From positions 1 to 64,000 of the forward strand of contig CAYNEF010000011.1 in assembly GCA_964396165.1 (NCBI GenBank): 64,000 nucleotides of DNA, in the 5' to 3' direction. Origin of the DNA: CALCZU01 sp964396165. Lineage in GTDB: Bacteria > Bdellovibrionota > FAC87 > UBA2466. The notes under the pieces are model-generated. The model saw only the letters and a list, made by a program, of their open reading frames with translations, searched no databases and had not been told where the DNA came from. This document shows, piece by piece, positions 9,683 through 18,363 of this stretch (position 1 is the stretch's first letter; each line of letters starts with the position of its first letter). Position numbers and translations under genes: made by a program.

Positions 9683-12600
9683 GTGCGTGTAGTAAACAAA
9701 TACATCCGTTTGCTTATTTTTGCCTTTACGTGCCTTGTCTTGCCCGCGTGTTTTGAAGCGCCACTTGGTGAATCAACGGATAATTCCTCTTCCACATCTA
9801 CCCCGACAAAATCCGCCACACTTGTCTTAGTGAGTAGCGAATTACAAAGAGGCGCTTTTGCCGATATCGATTCCGATAGTGATAGTTACACTTTTCCGGA
9901 TACGGGATTAGAAGAAACAAATAAGATTATTTTTACTTTAAGCAATACGGGCGATGTCGCTGCAAAAATAGCATCGGCTCCGCAACTAGAAATTCCTTTT
10001 TCGTATTCGAGCGGAAGTTATCCTGGAGTCGGCGGTACTTGCAAAAGAACTATTGCTGCAAAAGAGAGTTGCACTATCGCAGTCAGCTTTTCCCCCACTA
10101 CGATGGGAAATGCTCAAGCAACGTACAAATTGATCTACAACAACGGAAAACTGAGTCGCACGTTAGAAAAAACATTTATCGGAAAAGGTTATTCAGTGCC
10201 GGCAGTCACAGCTGTCTCTCCTGCATTCGGCCCGATCGCAGGGGGAACTTCAATGACAATTGTAGGCACACAGCTCTTTGTCGGTGCAACGGTCACTATG
10301 GGAGGAAGCACGTGTATCGGGAGAACTTCCGTACTGAATCAGATTGTCTGCGATTCTCCTTCTCACGCATTAGGAAGTGTGGATATCGTTGTGACAAACT
10401 CGGACGGCAAGAAAAGTACTTTTGCTTCTGGTTTTACTTATGTTGCGGCACCTACTGTTACAGCCATAACTCCAACTGCGGGTGCTTTAGCAGGAAACAC
10501 TTTAGTTACAGTTACAGGAACAGGATTCTTAACTGGCGCGACAGTGAGTGTGGGAGGCGTTACATGCACTACTCCTTCAGTCACTTCATCCATTTCTCTG
10601 ACTTGTACAACAGGCGCTCACACTGCGGGTGCCACAAGTGTGGTTGTGACAAATGCCGATACACAAGCGGGTACTGGAACTAATTTGTATACCTATCAAC
10701 CGGCACCGACAGTGACAAATGTTTCTCCTAGCGCGGGAGCTTTGGCAGGAGGCACAAGTGTCACAATCACAGGGACTGGATTTGTGAGTGGTAACACAGT
10801 CACCATCGGAGGTGTCGCGTGCACTTCTCCCTCGGTCTCTTCTTCTACATCGATGACATGTACGACAGGCGCACATGCTGCTGCCGTGACAGATGCTATT
10901 GTTACGAATGCAGACAATCAAAGTGGTACAGGAAGTAGTTTGTATACGTATCAACCAGCGCCTACTGTAACGGCGATTAATCCTAGCCGCATTTACATCA
11001 CGGGCAGAAGCACCACGATTACAGGCACCGGATTTTTATCAGGAGCGACAGTGAGTGTGAACGGGAGTGCCTGCACTACGCCCGTCTTAAACTCTTCTAC
11101 ATCGATTACTTGTACTGTGGGAGCAAATGCGACAGGAACTTATTCTGTTGTTGTGACAAATACAGATACTCAAACAGGCACACTAACAAACGGTTTAACA
11201 GTCGCCGATAACGACGTGTGGTTGCCGATGAGTACCACGGGAGCTCAAGTCGGAACAATCAGATATACGATGATCTGGTCGGGAAGTAAGGCAATTGTAT
11301 TTGGAGGAAATTCGGCTTCAAACGATGGACGATTATATGATCCGATCACGGACGCATGGACAACTGCCAGCACAGTGGGCGCACCCTCTGGACGGCATAA
11401 ACATACGGCACAGTGGACGGGAAGTAAGATGATTGTTTGGGGAGGCAACGCAAATAATTTTCAAAACACGGGAGGCTTGTACGATCCTGTGACTAACACA
11501 TGGACTTTAACTCCTACTATCGGTGCCCCTCCCGGTGCACATATTTATTCTTCTTCTGTTTGGACAGGATCCAAGTTCATGGTGTGGGGTGGGGAAGCAT
11601 TAGGGACGTATTATAACTCGGGGAGAATTTACGATCCCCAATCCAACACATGGTCTGACACGACGACAAATGGAGCACCGATAGCTAGAGCATTCAGTGT
11701 GGCGGTTTGGACAGGTAGCAAGATGATAGTCTGGGGAGGAAACAATGGCAGCGCATTGAACTCAGGTGGAATTTATGATCCAACCTTAGATAGTTGGACT
11801 GTAACGACAACGACTGGAGCCCCGAGCAGTATGACAGCTGGTTTGTGGACGGGTTCAAAAATGCTGGCGTGGAACGGCGGCAATTCGCAAGGTGGACTAT
11901 ATGATCCGCAAGCAAATAGTTGGACACTCATATCAACTACTGGACTTCCCACTACGGGAACAGTCACGGACGTATTTGGTTGGACTGGTAGTAAAGCTCT
12001 GTTTTGGGGCGGGCCATACAATTCATTTTCAAATGTAGGGTCAATGTACGATACAAATTCTGGAGTAGGGAGCACTATGACTGCAATAGGTGCTCCTCAA
12101 GGTAGATACGAACATGTTGTAGCGTGGACTGGTTCGCGACTAATCGTATTTGGCGGGAACGGTAGTACAGGATACGTCAACACCGGCGGGCAGTACATCC
12201 CCCCGACAGACGCAGCATCGAACACGTGGACGAGAATGACGACGAGCGGGGCCCCTCGCGGTGGTGCTGTGCATGTACAAGTCTGGACAGGTTCGAAATT
12301 ACTGATTTGGGGAACAAATCTTTTGGGCGGTACGGTAAACACAGGGGGCAGTTATGATCCTGTGACAAACTCGTGGACCTCGCTAACAACATTGAATGCT
12401 CCAGCTAGTAGAAATGGACCACAAGGTGCTTGGACAGGAAGTAGAATGATCGTATACGGCGGAGCCTGGACAAATACCGGAGGAAGTTATGATCCCGTTA
12501 CCGATATCTGGACAACACTCTCGACGACAAATGCCCCGGGTGGCCGTTCTCAATTTTTAGGTTTTTGGACGGGCAGTAAAATGCTTTTCTGGGGTGGGAT

Positions 12601-13213
12601 TAATTCCACAGGTAACGTCGATACGTATGATCCAGTCGCGAACTCTTGGACCATCATCAGCACAACAAATGCGCCCCCATGCTATTACGCGCATCCGGGA
12701 GTGTGGACAGGGAAACAACTTCTTGTCTGGGGCACAAGCACCGTTTCCAATCAAGGCGGAGCATTTAATCCAGAAACAAATGTATGGACGACTATTACGA
12801 CGACAAATGCCCCATCAGAGCGACTTTACGCGTCGGCTGTATGGACTGGCGGCAAGATGATTATCTGGGGAGGCGACAATGCGGGTGCTTTAAATTCTGG
12901 TGGCGCTTATGATGTACAAACAAATTCCTGGACGGCACTTTCTACCATTTCTGCTCCAGTAGGAAGAACGGGACACACAGCTGTTTGGACAGGAAGCAAA
13001 ATGATAGTGTGGGGAGGAAGTGCTCCTTCCGATTCTAATACCGGTGCACTCTATGATCCATTCACAAATACGTGGACTGCTACGACGACAAGTGGTGCAC
13101 CACCTGTGCGATCCATTCATCAGGCTACATGGACGGGAAGCAAAATGTTTATTTGGGGTAGTACTTGGACGGGTGGGGTGAATGAAAACACCGGCGGGAT
13201 TTACACGCCGTAA
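9683..13213 (+). CDS. TIG/kelch lipoprotein, paralogue 4 (4 TIG, 14 blades)
   Basis: 1176 residues, GTG start after GGATGAGGG. The signal peptide ends in LPAC (Cys23). The anchor-D-like domain (about 47-172) is close in sequence to that of paralogue 2, more so than to paralogue 3. Four IPT/TIG domains occupy about 174-505. Residues 508-1176 contain 14 kelch-type blades; the internal boundary is GGQYIPP (about residue 835) and the C-terminus ends GGIYTP. The last gene of the array, it is followed by a decayed copy of one of its own blades at 13244-13290. Function is inferred from domain type only: surface display with a double beta-propeller head on a TIG stalk. Confidence 0.9.
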   Translation: MRVVNKYIRLLIFAFTCLVLPACFEAPLGESTDNSSSTSTPTKSATLVLVSSELQRGAFADIDSDSDSYTFPDTGLEETNKIIFTLSNTGDVAAKIASAPQLEIPFSYSSGSYPGVGGTCKRTIAAKESCTIAVSFSPTTMGNAQATYKLIYNNGKLSRTLEKTFIGKGYSVPAVTAVSPAFGPIAGGTSMTIVGTQLFVGATVTMGGSTCIGRTSVLNQIVCDSPSHALGSVDIVVTNSDGKKSTFASGFTYVAAPTVTAITPTAGALAGNTLVTVTGTGFLTGATVSVGGVTCTTPSVTSSISLTCTTGAHTAGATSVVVTNADTQAGTGTNLYTYQPAPTVTNVSPSAGALAGGTSVTITGTGFVSGNTVTIGGVACTSPSVSSSTSMTCTTGAHAAAVTDAIVTNADNQSGTGSSLYTYQPAPTVTAINPSRIYITGRSTTITGTGFLSGATVSVNGSACTTPVLNSSTSITCTVGANATGTYSVVVTNTDTQTGTLTNGLTVADNDVWLPMSTTGAQVGTIRYTMIWSGSKAIVFGGNSASNDGRLYDPITDAWTTASTVGAPSGRHKHTAQWTGSKMIVWGGNANNFQNTGGLYDPVTNTWTLTPTIGAPPGAHIYSSSVWTGSKFMVWGGEALGTYYNSGRIYDPQSNTWSDTTTNGAPIARAFSVAVWTGSKMIVWGGNNGSALNSGGIYDPTLDSWTVTTTTGAPSSMTAGLWTGSKMLAWNGGNSQGGLYDPQANSWTLISTTGLPTTGTVTDVFGWTGSKALFWGGPYNSFSNVGSMYDTNSGVGSTMTAIGAPQGRYEHVVAWTGSRLIVFGGNGSTGYVNTGGQYIPPTDAASNTWTRMTTSGAPRGGAVHVQVWTGSKLLIWGTNLLGGTVNTGGSYDPVTNSWTSLTTLNAPASRNGPQGAWTGSRMIVYGGAWTNTGGSYDPVTDIWTTLSTTNAPGGRSQFLGFWTGSKMLFWGGINSTGNVDTYDPVANSWTIISTTNAPPCYYAHPGVWTGKQLLVWGTSTVSNQGGAFNPETNVWTTITTTNAPSERLYASAVWTGGKMIIWGGDNAGALNSGGAYDVQTNSWTALSTISAPVGRTGHTAVWTGSKMIVWGGSAPSDSNTGALYDPFTNTWTATTTSGAPPVRSIHQATWTGSKMFIWGSTWTGGVNENTGGIYTP

Positions 13214-13243
13214 AAAAAAGTTGCTGAAAATTATATCTTTAGC

Positions 13244-13290
13244 GTGTGCTTTAAATTCTGGAGCATTTGTGATGTGCAAACAGATTCCTG
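13244..13290 (+). pseudogene. Decayed kelch-blade fragment
   Basis: The stretch matches bases 12884-12930 inside paralogue 4 over almost its whole length: GTGCTTTAAATTCTGG, then GATGT.CAAACA.ATTCCTG. Substitutions and a one-base deletion between the blocks break the frame. It is a noncoding relic of one kelch blade left by an internal duplication or a shortened former array end. Confidence 0.65.
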
Positions 13291-13299
13291 TCAGAAGAA

Positions 13300-13884
13300 T
13301 TACCCTTGACCGGCCTTAAGTAACCAGTGAATAAAACGCTGTTTGGTTCTAATCTCCTGAACTTTTTCTTTCTTTTTATAAATTTGGACGTCCAAATCCT
13401 CGTATTCCTCACGGTCCATCGTCTTTTGGGAGTGGTTAAAAGCTTTAATGCTTGCTTCATTTAAGGAACTGATCTCCTTTTCAAGTTTTGCAATTTCGCG
13501 GCTAAATTTTTCATCTGTATTCTTCAGTTCTGTTACAGCCGCTTTCCGAGTCATAACGGTTTCGATCAAATCTAACTTTTTATTCACCACTTCCAATCTT
13601 TCTTCTGCTTGTTCTCGCAGGTACTTAAGGTAAGTTTTTTGTCCCATGATATCGCTCGTCCGCGCGATTCCCCGGTCTCTTCTTGGAAAAGAAGCTTCAA
13701 TTCTTTCTTTTTCTTCCGTTAAGCGGTCTTTAAGACTTGCGACACTTCCTCTGTGAGCGACCATTTCGGTGTTAGCCTCCAAAAAATTTATGGTGCGCAT
13801 GATGTCTTTGCAAAAAACTTGTGCATTTGCAGAAAACGATGCGGATAAAATGGACCATAGGATAAGAGTTTTTATTGATTTCAT
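13300..13884 (-). CDS. Secreted coiled-coil protein of unknown function
   Basis: 194 residues. A signal peptide (hydrophobic core LILWSILSASF, cleavage near ANA-QVF) precedes a highly charged Lys/Glu-rich helical protein with heptad-like spacing, probably a periplasmic coiled coil. The ATG at 13884 follows AAAGGTAGA. It lies convergent to the TIG/kelch array and has no operon partner. The family is not recognised. It resembles in style, but is not obviously homologous to, the secreted coiled-coil protein at 45299-45973. Confidence 0.7.
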   Translation of the reverse strand: MKSIKTLILWSILSASFSANAQVFCKDIMRTINFLEANTEMVAHRGSVASLKDRLTEEKERIEASFPRRDRGIARTSDIMGQKTYLKYLREQAEERLEVVNKKLDLIETVMTRKAAVTELKNTDEKFSREIAKLEKEISSLNEASIKAFNHSQKTMDREEYEDLDVQIYKKKEKVQEIRTKQRFIHWLLKAGQG

Positions 13885-13990
13885 TGTTCTACCTTTGTTT
13901 CTATATACTATTGAATAATAGAAGCAGAATCGATTTAGATAATTGGCGTAATGTACACACCGAGAATACTGATATTAAGTAGGCACTCTG

Positions 13991-14011
13991 TTTCTGTTTT
14001 AACAACAGAAA
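13991..14011. promoter_or_regulatory. Inverted repeat in divergent intergenic region
   Basis: TTTCTGTT and AACAGAAA form a perfect 8-bp inverted repeat around a 5-base centre. It lies in the 237-bp spacer between the divergent genes starting at 13884 and 14122, so an operator shared by both is possible. There is no T-run, so a terminator is less likely. Confidence 0.3.
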
Positions 14012-14121
14012 CTGCACATCTGAGTGTAATAATAGCGAAACCAAATTGAGATTCTTATCCATAAATGTTAATAAGCCGCAGTTCGGTTCCCTATAAATAA
14101 ACTCTCTCGTAAGGAGATAAA

Positions 14122-14745
14122 ATGAAAAACGCTATTGTTCTTTTTCTTGCACTATTCGGTCTTTTTAGTTCTTCCCTAAAAGCTGAGATCACGGTTGCCT
14201 TCGCCCCTGATCCACTGAAAACGATGATTTTCGAATTCATGCTCCACTTCCCGGAAACTTATTATAAATATTTTCCTACGCTAAAAGTCATTGCGGATGA
14301 TGAGCTGAGTTTACCGATTCAACCAGGAGAATCGGCCGCTAGTCGGCTCGTCACCACGGGAAACAAACTGCTCAAGGCCACTCCAATGGGAGGAAAAATG
14401 TTGGAACCTATCTACTACGAACAAAATAATATTCCTGATTATGAATTAGAGAGTCCAATCAGTGGATCTATTAAAATTTATCATACGGGTAAATTTGAAA
14501 TGGATGCGGCCACGGTAGATTTTTATGAAACATCGCTGAAAGTAAAAGTCGAAAACATTCAAACTTCTATTGCGAGTTTCAAAGCTGCTTCTTTGCCTCC
14601 AGAAAAAATTACCCAGCTACAAAGCATTGAAAAAGAATTCGATAGTATACTTAAGTCATTTCCATTCACTGGCACGGGTACTCTCGAAACGTCTTTTCAG
14701 CTCGGCATACGAGTCGAAAAACCATTGTACAAGCTCGCACAATAA
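14122..14745 (+). CDS. Secreted 207-residue protein, twin A
   Basis: The signal peptide (MKNAIVLFLALFGLF, cleavage near LKA-EIT) is followed by a soluble domain of unknown family. A strong AAGGAGAT Shine-Dalgarno fixes the ATG at 14122. It is paralogous to the next gene, which is also exactly 207 residues. Shared landmarks are the LP.LK.I block near residue 50, a Gly/Glu-Ser/Thr-Ala-R-L block near 75, and SPISG.IK....G.FEMD near 113-130. The pair is 26 bp apart and probably cotranscribed. No catalytic motif is visible. Confidence 0.75.
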   Translation: MKNAIVLFLALFGLFSSSLKAEITVAFAPDPLKTMIFEFMLHFPETYYKYFPTLKVIADDELSLPIQPGESAASRLVTTGNKLLKATPMGGKMLEPIYYEQNNIPDYELESPISGSIKIYHTGKFEMDAATVDFYETSLKVKVENIQTSIASFKAASLPPEKITQLQSIEKEFDSILKSFPFTGTGTLETSFQLGIRVEKPLYKLAQ

Positions 14746-14771
14746 CTATCTTAAACTAAAGGAGAAAAATA

Positions 14772-15395
14772 ATGAAAAGTTTATTTATTCATACTCTAAT
14801 TTTAATCGGACTAATTACCGCTCAAATACAAGCGACACCGACTAAAGCAAAAAAACAAACTGTTCCAAATCAACTACTACGCATCGCCCACAATCTAATG
14901 ATGGGTCCGTACACCACGCCAGAATACTTGCCTGCATTAAAAGAAATCGTAAACGAGTGGATGGCAATGCCACTGCAGGCAAACGAAACTGCAGGTACTC
15001 GATTAATTGGTATGTCCGAAGCATTGTTTGCACGCGTATATGGATACGTTCCTGAGCCTTCTGAAAATATTACGTACCGCCTGATTCTAAAAAGCCCCAT
15101 TAGTGGTGATATAAAAGTGCATAAAAACGGAACATTCGAAATGGATAAAACGAGTGAAATGTTTTTCGAAAGAGCCCTTAAAATTGTCCTTAAAAACACC
15201 GAGGAGCGAATCCAAGATCTGAAAACACTACCTTTAACTAACTTCCAAAAGGAGTATTTGGATAGACTGGAAAAAGAATTTCAAACAATCTTGGAGAATT
15301 CCCCTCTAAGTGGCCCGAATACTCTGAATACCGAGTTTTACATTCGATTGCGTGTTTTAAAAGGGCTTGCAAGCATAGAAAAAACTATTAGATAA
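14772..15395 (+). CDS. Secreted 207-residue protein, twin B
   Basis: Paralogue of the preceding gene with the same length and layout: signal peptide (cleavage near IQA-TPT), the LPALKEIV block, GTRLIGMSE, the SPISGDIKVHKNGTFEMD landmark, and a charged helical C-terminal part. An AAAGGAGAA Shine-Dalgarno precedes the ATG. Transcription ends at the hairpin at 15419. The conserved SPISG-FEMD core suggests a shared ligand site or fold. Function is unknown. Confidence 0.75.
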   Translation: MKSLFIHTLILIGLITAQIQATPTKAKKQTVPNQLLRIAHNLMMGPYTTPEYLPALKEIVNEWMAMPLQANETAGTRLIGMSEALFARVYGYVPEPSENITYRLILKSPISGDIKVHKNGTFEMDKTSEMFFERALKIVLKNTEERIQDLKTLPLTNFQKEYLDRLEKEFQTILENSPLSGPNTLNTEFYIRLRVLKGLASIEKTIR

Positions 15396-15418
15396 TACGT
15401 TATCGAAAATGCATTTAT

Positions 15419-15453
15419 GAGGGGGTGCTGCGCTAAGCACTCCCTCTTTTTTT
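15419..15453. terminator. Rho-independent terminator (convergent genes)
   Basis: An 11-bp stem (GAGGGGGTGCT with AGCACTCCCTC, one G-T pair) encloses a short loop and is followed on the + strand by seven T. It ends the 207-residue pair and abuts the 3' end of the minus-strand gene at 15452. Confidence 0.85.
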
Positions 15454-16123
15454 ATTTTTGAAAGGGGACCAAGAGTGTACGGTTACGAAGCTTGGCTAGT
15501 AAAAAAAAGTTTGCCCAACACGCGGTGTTCCCATTAACGGTAATATGCTGAACTAGGCACTCCCCATTAGGTTCCTTAGTCGCTTCTGCTGCTTTTTTAA
15601 GCGCCTCTAATACCTCGGCTTCCGTATAGAGCTTTGGAGTGGCTAAATACTTTCCTATCACTTTATAGGCAATTCCACTAGCAGTGACACATACGAAAGT
15701 TTTCATTATGTGTTCTGCGTAGGTTTCATTTTCTACATATGCCCCTTTACGTAATATTCTATCCACTTCTGCCTTCAAAACGGCTGTATCATCATAGTTA
15801 TAGTCATATGGCATAGACAACTGCATTGTTTCATAAATACTTTCAATATTGGGGTAGCCTATAGCTGGTGAATAGTATTCAGACGGATTCGGAAAGGGCG
15901 CATAGTTTAGAAGGCGATAATACTGGTAGTATTCTAACGAAAGCTTTGGTGATTTTGAGCAGTCACGCGATATGGTTTCAGTCTTGTCACAGGTCGCAAG
16001 TTCAAAGTGGGCATTATTAAGATTTCTGTAAAAAACTTGAATATCACCGTTAGGAAGTGGGAATGTAATATCCCCAAATAGATTTATCGTAGAAATAGAC
16101 ATTAAAATAAAAAAGCGCTTCAC
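15452..16123 (-). CDS. Secreted protein of unknown function
   Basis: 223 residues from a GTG start placed 6 bases after AAGGAG. The short hydrophobic N-terminus (FFILMSISTINLF) looks like a signal peptide. The middle is Tyr/Pro-rich with the run of NYAPFPNP-type residues. Several Cys (C44, C55 and four later ones by approximate count) would suit disulfides in the periplasm. The family is not recognised. It is a single gene facing the 207-residue pair. Confidence 0.65.
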   Translation of the reverse strand: MKRFFILMSISTINLFGDITFPLPNGDIQVFYRNLNNAHFELATCDKTETISRDCSKSPKLSLEYYQYYRLLNYAPFPNPSEYYSPAIGYPNIESIYETMQLSMPYDYNYDDTAVLKAEVDRILRKGAYVENETYAEHIMKTFVCVTASGIAYKVIGKYLATPKLYTEAEVLEALKKAAEATKEPNGECLVQHITVNGNTACWANFFLLAKLRNRTLLVPFQK

Positions 16124-16359
16124 GTGTTTCTCCTTATGTTCAATAGTTAACAGAGTCTATATTTTGATTGAGAAGATGCAAAGCATCGGTTTTTAATAAG
16201 TGTTTAAAAAATGGCAACGGATGAGTGGTGTTAAGGCGGCAAGAAGTTAATCATTTTACATTTATCTCAATAATATAGCTGTTATTCTTTTATTCTATCT
16301 GACCATACATTGTTTTTTTGCCTGTTATATTTTTAGAAACACACAAAGCCTAGGCAGGT

Positions 16360-18363
16360 TTGCTCTGGAACCTTACTTGCAATCATTTGGTGTCGGGGGC
16401 GAGAGTGAGGGCTACTTACTATTTACGGTTTGCAAAAGCAGTTTGTATTTTATTTTTCCTACTACCATGCTTTTTAAAGGCCGATCCACCTTTACACGAG
16501 CGGCAACGTCTTTTACAAAAAGCGCGCAAGGAGCTTAAGCAAGAATACATTGATATGGATCCGGTCATCGATAGGATTCTTGATCAAATGTCCAATTGGT
16601 ACCTGCACCCCGAAACAGTCGATAGAGTAACCAAAATTGGAGTATGGGGCATTCCCTCCAGTGGCAAGACATCCTTAATTCAGAAGATAATTAAAAAGTT
16701 AGAATTGGGTAGTGAATATTTTTACGAAGATTTGCGCAGTAGAACTTCCTCAGAAAATGCGAATACTCCAAATCCCAAGACATTCGCGGATAGATTAACC
16801 GAGAGGTATCTATTTACTTACGACAATATGGCAGCATTGCCCGAAGTAATAAAAGGAATCCGACCCATTCCACGTCCAGAATTAATCAAGCCAGTTTATC
16901 CGGTGCTTGTTTTTGATGAAATTCAAGAAATTGCCACGATCAATAGTAAAGGGGAACAAGTAATACGACCTGAAGTGCAGGCCATCTGGGAGCTATTAGG
17001 CAATGATGGTAAAGTGCGAGTACATAATCCTGAAGATGCATTTCTAGATAATTTTAAGCAGAGAATTGATATGCAATTATACAGGAATCGGGAAGATTTT
17101 GTCCTGCAGATGAATGCATCAAAAAGGCTGCGCGAAGTTGAGCAAATAAAGCAATACATACCTTCCGAAATCACTATTAATCTTTCGAAGGCTTTGGTTT
17201 TTGTTGCCGGCAATTTGGACAGTTTACTGGAAGGCAGTAAAAATTTTACGAATGAAGTTGATCCGGATGAAATAAGAAAGAGCCATCAAAAACTTACGTT
17301 AACCGATATCCGAACGGGTCTTTCCTCTCTTTTTCAACCTGCTGATATCAGTCGTTTAGGCAATAATCATATCATTGTAAGCGGTCCTGGAAAAAAGGGT
17401 TACCTAAGCTATATTCAAAAAAAGGCTAAAGAGTTCGTAAAGAGCATTGATCCCGATAGAAAAACTCACGTAAAATTCAGTCCGAACTTCATAGCTCGCA
17501 TTTACCAGGAAGGAGTGTTTGCAGGACAGGGCCCTAGAGTGACCGCTACTGCCGTAGATGCCTTTGTCGGTGATGCCTTTGCTTTTATTTATCAAAACCT
17601 TTTTGGCAAACGCAGACGTTCTGAGAAAGTCAGTCTTAGCGTGGATGTTTCTGAAGATGGAAAAGAATCTATCTGGACAAACACAAAAACAAAAAAAACC
17701 TTCACTTTTGCTTTGCCCACAGACGGCCTTAAAGGGGCTCTGCCCAAAGAATCGGAAGCAAAATTCCGATTAGCAGTCCATGAGGCAGCCCACGTCACTT
17801 TGGAAATCGCATTAAATGGAATTATCCCTCCAGTAGTAAGGTCGAACACTGGGAGAAACGGTGCAGGTGGCTATATGAGAAAAATAGCGGATCCGAAAGT
17901 GGTGAAAACGAAAAACGATTTCATCCGTGATCTCGCTGTTACTTTGGGGGGGATGATTGCGGAGGAAAAAGTGTTCTCAGAAGCAGTGGGCCAAGGAGGA
18001 GATTTAGAGTCTAACACAACGAATATGCTAACTCTAATACGCCAATTCGGCCTGGGAAAAAGTGGCAACTCAATCGCGGGTAGCGACTCAATTTCTCGCC
18101 CTGATTATTTTCCTTACTCCATCCACACGACTGAAGAAGACTTAAAAACATTATCTCAAGAAGCAAGAACTTTAGCGGAAAAAACTTTGGATAAAGAAAA
18201 GCGCTTCTGGAAAGAGCTCTCCAAAAAGCTTACCGAACAGGGAGTCGTAGAAAAGGAAGAACTTGCTTCTCTTTGGAAAAAATATGGCCTTGAGATTTCT
18301 CCGCGAACTAGTTGCGCAGAAAAATTTCGAAAGTTTTTTGATGATAAGGAGCTTCGCCCATGA
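16360..18363 (+). CDS. Exported Clp-like AAA+ / M41 metalloprotease fusion (active-site copy)
   Basis: 667 residues from TTG 16360; GTG 16405, right after GGGGGCGAGA, is an attractive alternative giving a compact signal peptide (basic n-region, core ILFFLLPCFL, cleavage LKA-DPP). The AAA+ module has Walker A GIPSSGKTS (about 97-105), Walker B VLVFDE (182-187), an LFQPADISRLG segment that aligns with the ClpB/ClpX arginine-finger region, and a sensor-2-like GVFAGQGPR. The C-terminal part is FtsH/M41-like: HEAAH (474-478), GGMIAEEKVF, and GGDLE with Asp548 as the expected third zinc ligand, 70 residues after His478. Unlike FtsH, the ATPase is Clp-type and the chain appears exported, which is odd for an ATP-driven enzyme. 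Its stop overlaps the start of the next gene. Confidence 0.8.
   Translation: MLWNLTCNHLVSGARVRATYYLRFAKAVCILFFLLPCFLKADPPLHERQRLLQKARKELKQEYIDMDPVIDRILDQMSNWYLHPETVDRVTKIGVWGIPSSGKTSLIQKIIKKLELGSEYFYEDLRSRTSSENANTPNPKTFADRLTERYLFTYDNMAALPEVIKGIRPIPRPELIKPVYPVLVFDEIQEIATINSKGEQVIRPEVQAIWELLGNDGKVRVHNPEDAFLDNFKQRIDMQLYRNREDFVLQMNASKRLREVEQIKQYIPSEITINLSKALVFVAGNLDSLLEGSKNFTNEVDPDEIRKSHQKLTLTDIRTGLSSLFQPADISRLGNNHIIVSGPGKKGYLSYIQKKAKEFVKSIDPDRKTHVKFSPNFIARIYQEGVFAGQGPRVTATAVDAFVGDAFAFIYQNLFGKRRRSEKVSLSVDVSEDGKESIWTNTKTKKTFTFALPTDGLKGALPKESEAKFRLAVHEAAHVTLEIALNGIIPPVVRSNTGRNGAGGYMRKIADPKVVKTKNDFIRDLAVTLGGMIAEEKVFSEAVGQGGDLESNTTNMLTLIRQFGLGKSGNSIAGSDSISRPDYFPYSIHTTEEDLKTLSQEARTLAEKTLDKEKRFWKELSKKLTEQGVVEKEELASLWKKYGLEISPRTSCAEKFRKFFDDKELRP

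Noticed and set aside
1..13213. CRISPR or satellite array
   Set aside because: The periodic DNA (about 145-150 bp) is the coding sequence of kelch blades and TIG domains in one open frame per gene; repeats are imperfect and there are no spacers.
2591..13213. Galactose oxidase or other catalytic activity of the kelch heads
   Set aside because: The repeats resemble galactose-oxidase/kelch blades, but no copper-ligand or cross-linked Tyr-Cys motif could be identified.
50..13280. Many open frames on the other strand or in other frames of the TIG/kelch genes
   Set aside because: They are shadows of Gly/Thr-rich repeats, lack Shine-Dalgarno sequences and signal peptides, and repeat with the blade period.
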